This document shows, in pieces, positions 55,448 through 64,000 of a stretch of DNA of 64,000 bases. How positions within the stretch are numbered: position 1 is the stretch's first letter; each line of letters begins with the position of its first letter. Both the position numbers and the translations under genes were made by a program. Under the pieces are notes generated by a model. The model worked only from the letters and a program-made list of their open reading frames with translations, made no database searches and was not told where the DNA came from. Origin of the DNA: Fulvia fulva (Eukaryota; Ascomycota; Dothideomycetes; Mycosphaerellales; Mycosphaerellaceae); contig NC_063012.1 of the NCBI RefSeq assembly GCF_020509005.1, forward strand, positions 7,068,001-7,132,000, read 5' to 3'.

Positions 55448-55461
55448 TATATAACCTAGAA

Positions 55462-57300
55462 GACATAGACGATAAAGAAGTGGACTACTAGAGCGTTTCT
55501 TAACGTACGTAGGGAATGTACGCGTACCGGCCTAGGGCTAAGTGCTTCTATATTATGCCTACTAGGCGTAAGAGCGACGACGGAGAGCTTAAGCTAAGTG
55601 TAATAGCTACTAATAATCTGGACCAATTCTTAAACAAGCAGTTTAATTACAACCCGAAGGAGAAGTTACCGCCGATATACTACGATATTACGGACGCTTT
55701 CTTAGCTAAGGATTATAAAGGACTCCTACCTTACCGACTAGGCGTAGATTATAAGATTTATATTAAGCCTAATAGTCTATAAGAGCCACTATACCGCAAG
55801 CCCTACGGCCTAGCTAAGAAGGAGAACGAGGTAGTTAAGAAATGGCTAGACGAGCAAACATCTAAAGGGAAGGTACGGAAAGTAGGGCAAAAGACGAGCT
55901 AGTCTCCTATACTAGTACTAGTAGTACGTAAGCCTAGAGGTAGGCTACGTGTTTATATCGACTATAGAGGATTGAATACGATCACTATCAAGAACCGGTA
56001 TCCGATTCCCTTAATATAAGAGACGCTTAACCGTATATACGGTAAGAAGTACTTTACGAAGCTAGACATTATAGCAGCCTTTAATAAGTTACGGATAGCT
56101 AAAGGGCACGAGTAGTTAACGGCGTTTACGATACGATACGGCATCTACGAGTGTCTAGTACTGCCATTCGGCTTATATAACGGACTAGCATCGTTCTAAT
56201 TATATATTAATAAGGTCTTATAAGAACACCTAGACGACTTTGTATCGGCCTACCTAGATAACGTACTTATCTTTAGTAACACCTTAGAGGAGCACATTGA
56301 ACACGTACGGAAGGTTCTTACTAAGCTACGCGATATAGGACTTATAGTAGACATCGATAAAAGCGAATTCTACTAATAGAAGGTGAGGTATCTTGACTAA
56401 TTATAACCCCTAATAGCATCGAGATAGACCCCGAGAAACTCGAATATATTCAGACATAGGAAGCTCCTAAGAACCTAAAGGATGTCTAGGCCTTCCTTAG
56501 ATTTACTAACTTCTATAGGCGGTTCATCGAAGCATTTTCGCGTATAGCTACTCCTCTTACAAACCTGACCAAGTCGGACGGACTAAGCAATTATAAGAAC
56601 AGAAGGATTCAATAGTTACTAGATTGCTAACGAGCCTTTAACAATTTGAAAGCTGCATTTAGTAAAGCCGGTATGCTCGCACATTATATACTAGGTAGGG
56701 AAACGGTAGTAGAGACAGATTCTTTAGATTTTGTGAACGCCGGCGTGCTTTCGTAGTATGACGAGAAGGGTATACTACATCCTATAGCCTTCTACTCGAA
56801 GAAGTTGAGTCTATAGGAGTGCAATTATGAAATCTATAACAAGGAACTATTAGCTATTATTAAGGCTTTTAAGAAATAGAGACCCGAGCTCGCCTACGAA
56901 GTAGATAATAAGGACTTATAGCTAGTTAAGATTTATACCGACCATAAGAACCTAGAATACTTTATAAAGACAAAGTAGCTGAATCGGCGACAAGCGCGTT
57001 AGGCTAAGTTCTTATTATAGTTCAACTTCAAGATAATATACCGTCTAGGACTTTAAGGTATAAAGCTAGATAGCCTAACGAGACGTAGCTAGGACCTTCC
57101 GTAGGGGGTAAACGACCCTCGGAACTAGCATTAGCATTAGACATTACTACCTCCTAAGCGATTCCTTAAGATCGCCTTACTATAGGCAATAGTAGAAGAT
57201 ACGCCGGAAGAAGAGGAACTAGTATAGCTAGACCCTAAAGCTAAAGAGTTCATGCCTATAGAACGAGATACGCCTACTAAATAACCGGCGACGCGTAAAA
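55462..57300 (+). pseudogene. Gypsy-2 reverse transcriptase and RNase H remnant
   Basis: An open piece at 55,516-55,782 covers the linker before the RT (YYDITDAFLAKDYKGLLPY). RT motifs follow: [10 protein letters not shown] near 55,948-55,978, [14 protein letters not shown] near 56,060-56,102, LPFGL near 56,161-56,178, and the catalytic box Y-L-D-N at 56,251-56,262 (from Y-L-D-D). RNase H follows at about 56,690-57,050, with T-D-S-L-D-F-V-N-A-G. Stops are frequent. Confidence 0.87.
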
Positions 57301-57329
57301 GTTAACGGGAAGCCGAACTCGAGTATCGA

Positions 57330-58730
57330 ATGTCGACGGCGTACGTAACCGATAACGAGCTTAAGACCGCGATTAAGGACCTATAGAAAGACCGTACTCC
57401 TATACTACTATAGAGAGCGAAGATTCACCTAGTACACTATAAAGTAGATAGCGACCTACTATATATTCGAAATTAATACGACGGCTAGAGCTTATAGGTA
57501 CTAAATGACTAAGCCTTATAGACTAGGATAATTAAGATAAACTATAACGCTCTAGTAGTAGGCTATCTAGGACGAGCTCGTACTTATAAACTCGTAGTAC
57601 GTAAATTCTACTGGCCTAGATTAGCGAGATCCGTACGTAGATACACCGCGAATTGCCGTACCTACCGTATAACAAAATCTCTATACTCCTAGCCACTAGG
57701 ATTATTATAGCCACTTCCTATTCCAGATCGGCCTTAGAAATATATTGTAGTCGACTTCGTTATCGGACTCCTAGATAGCACTCTTAACGGCATAGTCTAT
57801 AATAACATTATGACCGTTACTAATAGGCTTACTAAGGAAGTCGAGCTAATCCCTATTAGCGTAATAATAGTATAGAATGCGGCAAGGCTTTTCCTAAAAC
57901 ATATGTTCTATCGGCGCGGGTTTCCTAATACTATTATATCAGACCGTAGTAAGTAGTAGGTTGCTACCTTCTAGAAGAAACACTATAAGATGCTCCGTAC
58001 AAATCGTAAGCTAAGTTCTTCGTATTACCTAGAAACTAATAGACAGTCAGAACGCACTAACTAGGCGATAGAACAGTATCTTCGTATATTTACTAATAAG
58101 GTATAGGATGACTAGGTAGAATGGCTATACCTTACTTAGTTTGCGATTAACAATCACCTGTCCGAGACTACTAGTATATTGCCGTTCTACGCTACCTTAG
58201 GCTATAACCCTAAGTTTATAGAGCGAGTTGACCTGAACGCTAGAAAGGAGGGAGGACTAACTACTCTCTAGCAACTAGATACGCAATTAGCAGAAACCTT
58301 TATACGTCGAATTTGCGAGCTTTATAAGCACCTTTAAGAGAATATACGAATGTTATAAGCTCTCTAAGTAGAAGTAGCAAACCGCTACTAAAGCATTCCT
58401 CTAGACTATAAGGTAGGTAATTAGGTATATCTTAGTACTAAGAACATCCGTACGACTCGACTATCTAAGAAGCTAGATAGGAAATATGCCGGCCCTTACT
58501 AGATTACGGAAGTCATACCGGCTAGACTCTCTTATCGACTAAAACTATTAGACGCTCTAGTAGGACTTAATAACTACTTCTATACCTCACTACTATAACG
58601 AGCCGACCACCCCGATTTCCTACTACTTAAAGGGTAGTATCTAGCGCCGCTACTACCGATAACTATCGAACCTAATACTACCGAGGCTAATATAGTAGCC
58701 GATATAGTAGTAGCACCTACGTATATATAC
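57330..58730 (+). pseudogene. Gypsy-2 integrase remnant
   Basis: The zinc-binding region lies at about 57,430-57,665 and the core from about 57,740 (V-V-D-F-V-I-G-L). A later stretch (S-D-R, near 57,940) corresponds to the second Asp region. It matches Gypsy-1 at 1-589 and 5,782-6,120 in reverse complement. Stops occur in all frames. Confidence 0.82.
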
Positions 58731-58739
58731 GAGGTAGGA

Positions 58740-58935
58740 AAGATCCTTAATATATATACCCGTAAGCGGGTAGGCAAGGTAAAGAAGGGACATAAGCGTA
58801 AGGTAGATATATAGTATAAGGTGAAATGGGCTAGATATTAGAACGAGGAGGATAGTAAGACCTAGTAACCTATAGAGGATATACTTAAACACGCGGCCGC
58901 CGCTATTATAGACTTTTACTATAACCGGCCGGAGT
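58740..58935 (+). pseudogene. Gypsy-2 chromodomain remnant
   Basis: The frame reads Y-K-V-K-W-A-R-Y, then E-D-S-K-T, then P-I-E-D-I-L-K-H-A-A-A-A-I-I-D-F-Y. This is the chromodomain pattern of an aromatic/KVKW strand, a TW-P segment and a C-terminal helix. Two TAG stops replace likely Gln/Trp codons. Chromodomains at the integrase C-terminus define chromoviruses and are known to steer integration to heterochromatin. Confidence 0.8.
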
Positions 58936-59372
58936 TGTCTACGCCTATAGGCTTCGTAGCTCTATCTGACTAGTCCCTACTAGCTACTAAGGTGCTCGGG
59001 CTCAATAAGATTAGGGTCATTCCGAAAGACACCGTTACGAATAAGTCGCCTCGAGCCTTACCTCTAATAGAATCTACTCCGTATATATTCGATACTCGAG
59101 TAGAGCCTATAGAGCCTATAATAATACCTTACTTTAGTTATAAGGATTATACGCGAGTACTAGCCGAAGATAGACGTAGGTCTAGGGTAAGCTAGCTAAC
59201 TAGGTAATATATTTCTCGAAGGAAGCCGGTCGAGGATAGTCTTAATAGAGCGAATACGATGTTATCGGATAACGATAGGGTATTAGAGGATAATTAGGCG
59301 TTCGCGCGATTATAGAGCTCGATAGGTAAGTAGCCTTATAAGGTAGATAACGCTTAGAGGACTAAGGCCTAT

Positions 59373-59389
59373 TTTAGGAGGGGGGATAC
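59373..59389 (+). other. Polypurine tract of Gypsy-2
   Basis: A purine run, aggaggggggat, sits directly upstream of the 3' LTR start at 59,390, where the plus-strand primer is expected. Confidence 0.65.
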
Positions 59390-59573
59390 TATCACGGGTA
59401 GCCCGCGACCCCCTACTATAGCTACGTCGGCCCGGCTAAACCGCGGACCTTCCGTATTAGGTTAGCGCGGCTTAGCTTTGCTTTATAACTTCGCCGCGCC
59501 TCGCGCTCCTCTTTCGTAGCTTCGTAGAATAACAACTATCTCGTTTGGACCCTATAATACGCGCGCTCTTATA
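59390..59573 (+). repeat. 3' LTR of Gypsy-2
   Basis: 184 bp, starting tatcacggg and ending cttata. It matches the 5' LTR except for scattered transitions. Confidence 0.87.
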
Positions 59574-59703
59574 GGAGTTGCCTAATGTAGCTAGGCACCT
59601 CCGCGGCGTTTAGGGCTATAGAGCTAAAGAAATAGGGTAAAGAGAACTTTAAGCTATCTAACTTGAATAAGGTAGAACTCCCTTAATTCTAGGGGTAGTA
59701 GCC
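59574..59703 (-). mobile_element. LINE-A 5' UTR fragment
   Basis: About 130 bp matching 32,220-32,350 of LINE-A1 in the same orientation, starting immediately at the end of the Gypsy-2 LTR. It may be the 5' remainder of LINE-A2 (43,275-44,543) or part of another copy. Confidence 0.7.
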
Positions 59704-60085
59704 TACGTTCTAGTTATCTATATATATATACATATATATATAGGGTAACTATAACGATTAAGAATAAGCTAATATTATATATACAATAGTAAGCTATCTA
59801 TAACCTTATAAGTTAAGGCTCTATAGATACGAGACTATTAGATTATAGCTTACGGTAACCCCTACTTATATTACGAGTTATTAGTAGTATTAATACCTTA
59901 GATTATAGCCTTAATTTAGCTAATCCGAGTACTACGAAGTCTTTATACTATATTATCTTACTACGAGCTATAGTAAGAGAATATGTGTTCTAGAGAAGCC
60001 TCGGTTATACGCCTAAGTGGCCGATCTACGCATACGATATGCTAGGGGCCCCTATATCACGTTAGAAGTGTGGGAAGTTATTGTA
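59704..60085. other. AT-rich decayed DNA at the edge of the repeat block
   Basis: It contains a run of TA repeats (about 59,718-59,744) and TpA-rich sequence with no open frame. Composition changes to ordinary within 60,000-60,090. No gene or element was recognised. Confidence 0.5.
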
Positions 60086-61345
60086 CGGGCTCATATAGGG
60101 TGTTTCAAAAGCAGGTTGTGTATTGCATGTGTCTATCTAGAATGGACAAGTGTTGCTCTTGAAGAGGCTGCAGGTGACTAATCAGTCACCTGATTCTTAG
60201 CGTACGTGGCCTCAAGTCTTGATGATGGGATGTTGCCCATGTGCACGCTCGGATCGCGACACCCTATACACCTCCTAATCGTGGCATAGTGTCCTTACCA
60301 AGAATGGCAGTGTTATCCATGTTGCGGAAGGGAAATAACCTTCCGCTGCGAGGAGACGCTGTATGCTTCCAGCCACGCGACTATAGCACTAACGTACAAA
60401 TGTGCACTCCGACTTCACGTCTTCGAACGACCCGCGTGAGGCAGACGCCACGACTGCCAAGTGCGAGTCATGGCCCACGCGCTCCAGCAACAATAAGTCC
60501 CGAATGTGATGGACAGGGTACGTCTTCGGCATCATCCATGCCATCAACCTCTTCGATGCCACAAGCTTCGCCGCACCCCAGTGACTTTTTATCATCAACA
60601 CCACCAATATTGCTCATATCAACTTGATTCTTTTCCCAATGTGTTCGCAGCTATCTGTTTCCATACTCTGCATACTCATATCGCGTAAAAACACGTTGTG
60701 TTGCCGAGAGGTTGGTGTTGACGCTTCGGCATGGGATTTTGGTGAGAGCCCCACCAAAGCTTCATGCGCCCGTGTCGAGATTCACGCGTTTCTTGCTTTC
60801 TCACCACCTCACCACATACAACAACACACCATGGAGCCCACTATAGTGCCCACAGGCTCTCAAATTCTGTATTCGCGATGCTATTCTGAGCAATTTGAGC
60901 TACATATCGTGTATTTTGAGCGTGTGTGGCAATTGATACAAGCCAGCAACACCATGTGTCGGAACGCGAGAATCCGAGCTGGGGTGCGGCGATTGCTGGG
61001 GTGCGGCGAAGCTTGTGGCCTCTTCGATCACAAGACGACTGGGGTCGTGTACTTGGTATACCTGAAATGTGATGGCGCGAAGTCCGGCGCACAGCCCGTT
61101 TGTTTTGCTTCTTCATTTTCAGTTATCAACCGTCCTTAGCGCTTTTTCCTTCGATGTTTATCACCTTATCGTGCTATAGGTTCGCAAGAAAATAATCCAC
61201 CGGAGCACGGGCAGGGAAGCACAACCGTCGCAACCATTGCCGCCGAAACAATACCTCGAGGAGCGTTCCGATGGCACCATAGCAGCGACAGATGTCAGCG
61301 TTCACTGGAGAGCAAACACCCGCGTGAGGCCCACGAGCGACAACA
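60086..61345. other. Region upstream of the membrane-protein gene, no gene supported
   Basis: Normal base composition without RIP. Open stretches exist (for example 60,624-61,139 plus and 60,841-61,116 minus) but none has recognisable motifs or convincing splice support. It may contain the promoter and 5' UTR of the gene at 61,346. Confidence 0.4.
60171..60192. repeat. Perfect 9-bp inverted repeat
   Basis: The arms caggtgact and agtcacctg are separated by four bases (aatc). It could be a transposon end remnant, a protein-binding palindrome or chance. Confidence 0.7.
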
Positions 61346-62852
61346 ATGGGACTATCAGGCCATGCATCAGGCGCAGCGGTCGTGGCAATCGCCTTGACGT
61401 TCACGATACTTGCGCTCATAACTTTTGTGGGGCGCATGTACGCACGGCTGGTGATCGGGAGGAGTGCTGGGCTTGATGATTTGTTTATTGCTTTTGCGAT
61501 GGTATGTATGTCCTTGTTCGAACGTGCGAGGATGGGAATGGCTTATGAATTGAGGTATAGTTGTTCTCGATTGCGACTACAGTGACGATGGTAAGTACTG
61601 AAGGGTAGAAGGCATCGTCTGTTTCAGACATGCCTGGCGCCATCCGCTAAGACATTACCACGTGGTTCTCGAGTATAGCTAACACCATTCTGTTTGGCAG
61701 GTGTTGCAGGTCAAATACGGTATGGGAACACATCAGGATAGTATATCGCCGGCGGAGTTTATGATGCAGTTGAAAGCTGTTAGTATCGATTCTCCCTTTC
61801 CTCACGATATATGATGTACTAGATTGGAGTGCAGCTAAATTGATGGAACTACAGTTCTACGTCGCCATCTGGGTCTACAATCTCAGCCTCTCATGCACGA
61901 AGATCAGCATCCTCCTCCAATACCTCCGGATCTTCCCCCAACGGATTTTCAGGATATGCGCTTATACGCTCCTCGGGATCGTGGTGGTGTACTCCCTTTA
62001 TACATTCTTCACGGCGGTATTCCTTTGTTCACCGATACGATATTTTTGGGATAGTACTGTGGAGGGTGGGACGTGTCTTGATCGGTTTGCGATCTGGTGA
62101 GTCTGGGACCTTTCCTCAATCGGGTTGGTAGGAGAGGAATGTTGCTGATTGATCTCGAAGGTTCACGAATGCTGGTATCAACATCGCGACTGACATTGCA
62201 GCCTCCCTACTCCCGGTCCCGGTGCTCAAACAACTCGAGCTCCCGTCCCGTCAGCGAAGAGCGCTGATGATCGTCTTCGGTCTCGCAGGCTGTAAGACTA
62301 CACCCTCCCCGTATCCCGGCCCATCCACTGACTTTCATCTCAGTCGCCTGCATAGCCGCAATCCTCCGCCTCCCATCTCTCTACGTAATCTCCCGCACTA
62401 CCAACATCAGCTGGCAGAACCCCATGGCGGCAATATGGTCCAACGTCGAAATGAACATCGCCCTAACCTGCTCCTGTCTGCCCACAATCCGGGTCCTGTT
62501 CCCTCGCCTATTCCGATCGCAGGTCTCCATCTCCCTCTCGCGGAGTGGTGAAGACTCTGGAGGGCGTACGCCAAAGTTTCCGACTGTGAGAATTTCGACG
62601 CGGCCGCGGGGATCTTCCACGACTGCGTTACGGCCGTACCGGTCTAGCAATCATGAAGTGACAGGGAAGAGTGCGAGTAGTCTGGAGGCTTTTGGGAAGT
62701 CATTGGATGGGCAGGAGAAGGGCCTAAGGAGGGCGAAACAGAAAAGTTCGTATACGAGGAATGATAATGGGAGCTTTGATTTCGAGATGAAGGATTATGA
62801 GATGTCGCAGGGGCTACCGCTGGAAGGAAATCAAGTGGTGACGACGTTATGA
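61346..62852 (+). CDS. Seven-transmembrane rhodopsin-like (PTH11-type) integral membrane protein, six exons
   Basis: Proposed exons: 61,346-61,501, 61,561-61,590, 61,701-61,778, 61,855-62,096, 62,161-62,291 and 62,344-62,852, giving 381 residues. All introns are 52-110 bp and start GT and end AG; phases fit throughout. Seven hydrophobic helices follow in the order typical of the fungal rhodopsin-like family. TM1 ends in FVGRMYARL and TM2 starts at LDDLFIAFAM. The signatures YGMGTHQ, WVYNLSLSCTKISILLQYLRIF (TM3), CLDRFAIW and NIATDIAASLLPVPVL (TM5) match that family as I know it. The C-terminal ~120 residues are hydrophilic and Ser/Arg-rich, probably a cytosolic tail. Members are plasma-membrane proteins, some acting as receptors; ligand and role here are unknown. 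The ATG in caacaatgg opens TM1 almost at once, usual for the family. Confidence 0.87.
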
Positions 62853-63265
62853 GGAAGGCCGTTAGGTTCGCCCCAGAGACGATCCGTGACGAGAGTGGGG
62901 AGTGAGAGTGAGAGTACGAGGGATCTTGTGAGGGCGAAAAGTTTTGATGGCGTGTAGAGTACGATCCATGAAGCAATTTACCTACATACATAGGGCAGGG
63001 CCATGACATTTAATATGCTAGCGACCCCCATCACAGCAGTGGCCCTTTTCGTATGACGCAGCTCATGCGCAGCACAGCATCTTGCGTAGCCCGTCGGAAG
63101 CGCTCTCCCTGGGCGACTCTGAGTGAACCCGTCTCACCGGCGGTGCTACTGCTGATGGCGCGAGATCGGCTCTGCTGCTCTGAAACTGCGCCGCCGTGCT
63201 GTAGCCAGTAATCGTGAGGGAAAGGCGTGACCGAACAGTACACGCAGTGAGGCGGACCAATTCGT
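62853..63265. other. Intergenic region between convergent genes
   Basis: 413 bp between two stop codons on opposite strands, presumably holding both 3' UTRs. Small open frames here are not supported. Confidence 0.6.
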
Positions 63266-64000
63266 CTACTCCGGCACGGTGCAGAGCATCGCGCCCTTCG
63301 CCACCATCTCCTCGATCCTTCGCTGTCCCTCCTCTGTATTAGGATCCACGAACTCTCCCTCCAGGTTCTGCTCATCCAGTCTCTTCTGAATGTACTCCAT
63401 CTTCATCTCATGCTGCCGCTTCTCGTTTTCCTTCTCCTCCCGCTCCGCCCTCTCCCTCTCTGCTCGGTTATTCTTCTGGTTCTGTCGCTTCTTCCTTGCT
63501 TTCTCTCACTTCCTCTCCCCTGCTGCAGGGTCGATGCTGGACTGGTCTGTGGTTGTGGTTGTGATTGAGGCGTTAGTTGATTCTTCCCTTGCCTGCAAAC
63601 CTCATTAGCACTTCCCACAGATTCTATGTACTAAGTCAGTGTGATCAACCTCCTTCTGCCTCTCCCTCTTCTCCCTCTTCGCCTCCGCCCGCTCCTCCTG
63701 CACCGCCTTCACATCCCCATAAAGCCCCTCCAAAACCCTCTCACCGACCAAGTCCTGCACCACCACGTCCTTGACAAACTTCCTTCCAGTATTGTCAAAG
63801 AACGTCTTGAACCTCTCATCGTCGCAAGTCATGACGATCTCCGCGTCGTTGATGGTGCCAATAATCTCATACCTGACGACCCCGTCTGACGCGTCATCTC
63901 GGAGGGTGATGGTTTGGCCCTTCTCGACTTGCTCCGGGAATTGGTCTTCGTTCAACACCACCAGCAAGAGGCGCCGGTAGCCGCCATCCGCGATGAAGGC
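63266..64000 (-). CDS. 3' part of a gene of unknown function, charged coiled-coil C-terminus, in-frame TGA
   Basis: The gene enters from the right edge, so its start is outside the window. The visible first exon (64,000-63,650) encodes about 117 residues: a globular-looking part (DGVVRYEIIGTINDAEIVM, DDERFKTFFDNTGRKFV), then a Glu/Arg/Lys-rich helix. A 57-bp intron (63,649-63,593) is proposed, with gctaatg as a good branch site and ttgcag as acceptor; the donor gttgat is weak. The second exon stays in frame to TAG at 63,268-63,266, encoding a charged helix (EREEKENEKRQHEMKMEY) and ending AMLCTVPE. A TGA at 63,508-63,506 interrupts it. The family was not recognised. Either the protein ends at this TGA or the gene carries a nonsense mutation. 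Confidence 0.55.

Larger units (their letters stand above)
44544..59573 (+). mobile_element. Gypsy-2: RIP-degraded Ty3/Gypsy chromovirus with Copia and LINE inserts
   Basis: The LTRs are 44,544-44,726 and 59,390-59,573. Removing the Copia (46,689-52,225) and LINE-C (53,188-55,447) leaves about 7.2 kb, typical for the group. The order is gag, protease, RT, RNase H, integrase, then a C-terminal chromodomain, so pol is Gypsy-type with integrase last. Every frame is broken by RIP stops. The flanking bases do not form a target duplication: LINE-A ORF2 sequence lies on the left, LINE-A 5' UTR on the right. Confidence 0.92.

Noticed and set aside
58580..58892. Minus-strand hydrophobic frames (65 and 79 codons)
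   Set aside because: Antisense to the Gypsy-2 integrase and chromodomain. The hydrophobic look comes from TpA-rich sequence.
1..60085. A novel multi-gene defence or biosynthetic system
   Set aside because: No coding frames other than retrotransposon proteins were found. The remarkable features are in transposon biology and genome defence (RIP), not in a new gene cluster.
60241..61139. Possible genes (128-codon and 171-codon plus-strand frames)
   Set aside because: No recognised domain, no splice structure and overlapping alternative frames. Left as unannotated upstream DNA.
62644..63375. Minus-strand frames overlapping the membrane-protein tail and the convergent gene
   Set aside because: They conflict with the better-supported six-exon gene and with the exon frame at 63,266-63,592.

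Overview
The window reads as a transposon graveyard in a filamentous ascomycete (Pezizomycotina), with an ordinary gene-bearing flank at the right. About 60 kb (1 to ~60,085) consists of nested retrotransposons. Most carry the mark of repeat-induced point mutation (RIP): CpA/TpG is depleted, TpA is in excess, CpG is retained, and TAG/TAA stops fall in every frame. Paired copies show the mutation directly, as CA->TA and TG->TA. The last ~3.9 kb has normal composition, short introns and a fungal-type seven-helix membrane protein gene. Nothing bacterial was seen.

Layout. (1) 1-21,242: a minus-strand Ty3/Gypsy element (Gypsy-1; 5' LTR at 21,059-21,242, 3' end outside the window). It is broken by a solo Copia LTR (590-5,781) that itself holds a RIP'd LINE (LINE-1, 625-5,570), by a nearly intact LINE (LINE-2, 6,121-11,273), and by a plus-strand RIP'd LINE (LINE-A+, 13,588-18,547). 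(2) 21,243-22,278: unassigned sequence and a LINE-A 5' fragment carrying a variant solo LTR. (3) 22,279-44,543: a 10,498-bp tandem duplication. Each unit is a minus-strand LINE-A interrupted by a RIP'd copy (LINE-B) of LINE-2; the middle LINE-A is a recombinant of its neighbours. (4) 44,544-59,573: a plus-strand RIP'd Gypsy chromovirus (Gypsy-2), split by an intact Ty1/Copia element (46,689-52,225, minus strand, one 1,508-residue polyprotein) and by a 5'-truncated LINE (LINE-C, 53,188-55,447). (5) 59,574-60,085: LINE-A 5' remnant and AT-rich decayed DNA. (6) 60,086-64,000: host DNA with a six-exon PTH11/rhodopsin-like gene (61,346-62,852) and the 3' part of a convergent gene of unknown function running off the right edge.

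How the pieces fit. Target-site duplications (TSDs) give a relative order. Gypsy-1 came first, then the solo LTR inside it, then RIP, then LINE-1 into the RIP'd LTR. LINE-2, Copia and LINE-C look young, with long open frames and little or no RIP. The LINEs share a 3' terminal sequence block, an (ATCT)n tail and a TATATA-like target at the tail junction. In one case the TATATA target exists only because RIP created it. The large tandem duplication is almost identical between units, so it arose after the RIP that killed the elements inside it.

All element names (Gypsy-1, LINE-A and so on) are local labels. Family assignments rest on motifs read by eye; no database search was run. Boundaries supported by TSDs are accurate to a base or two; pseudogene limits are approximate.
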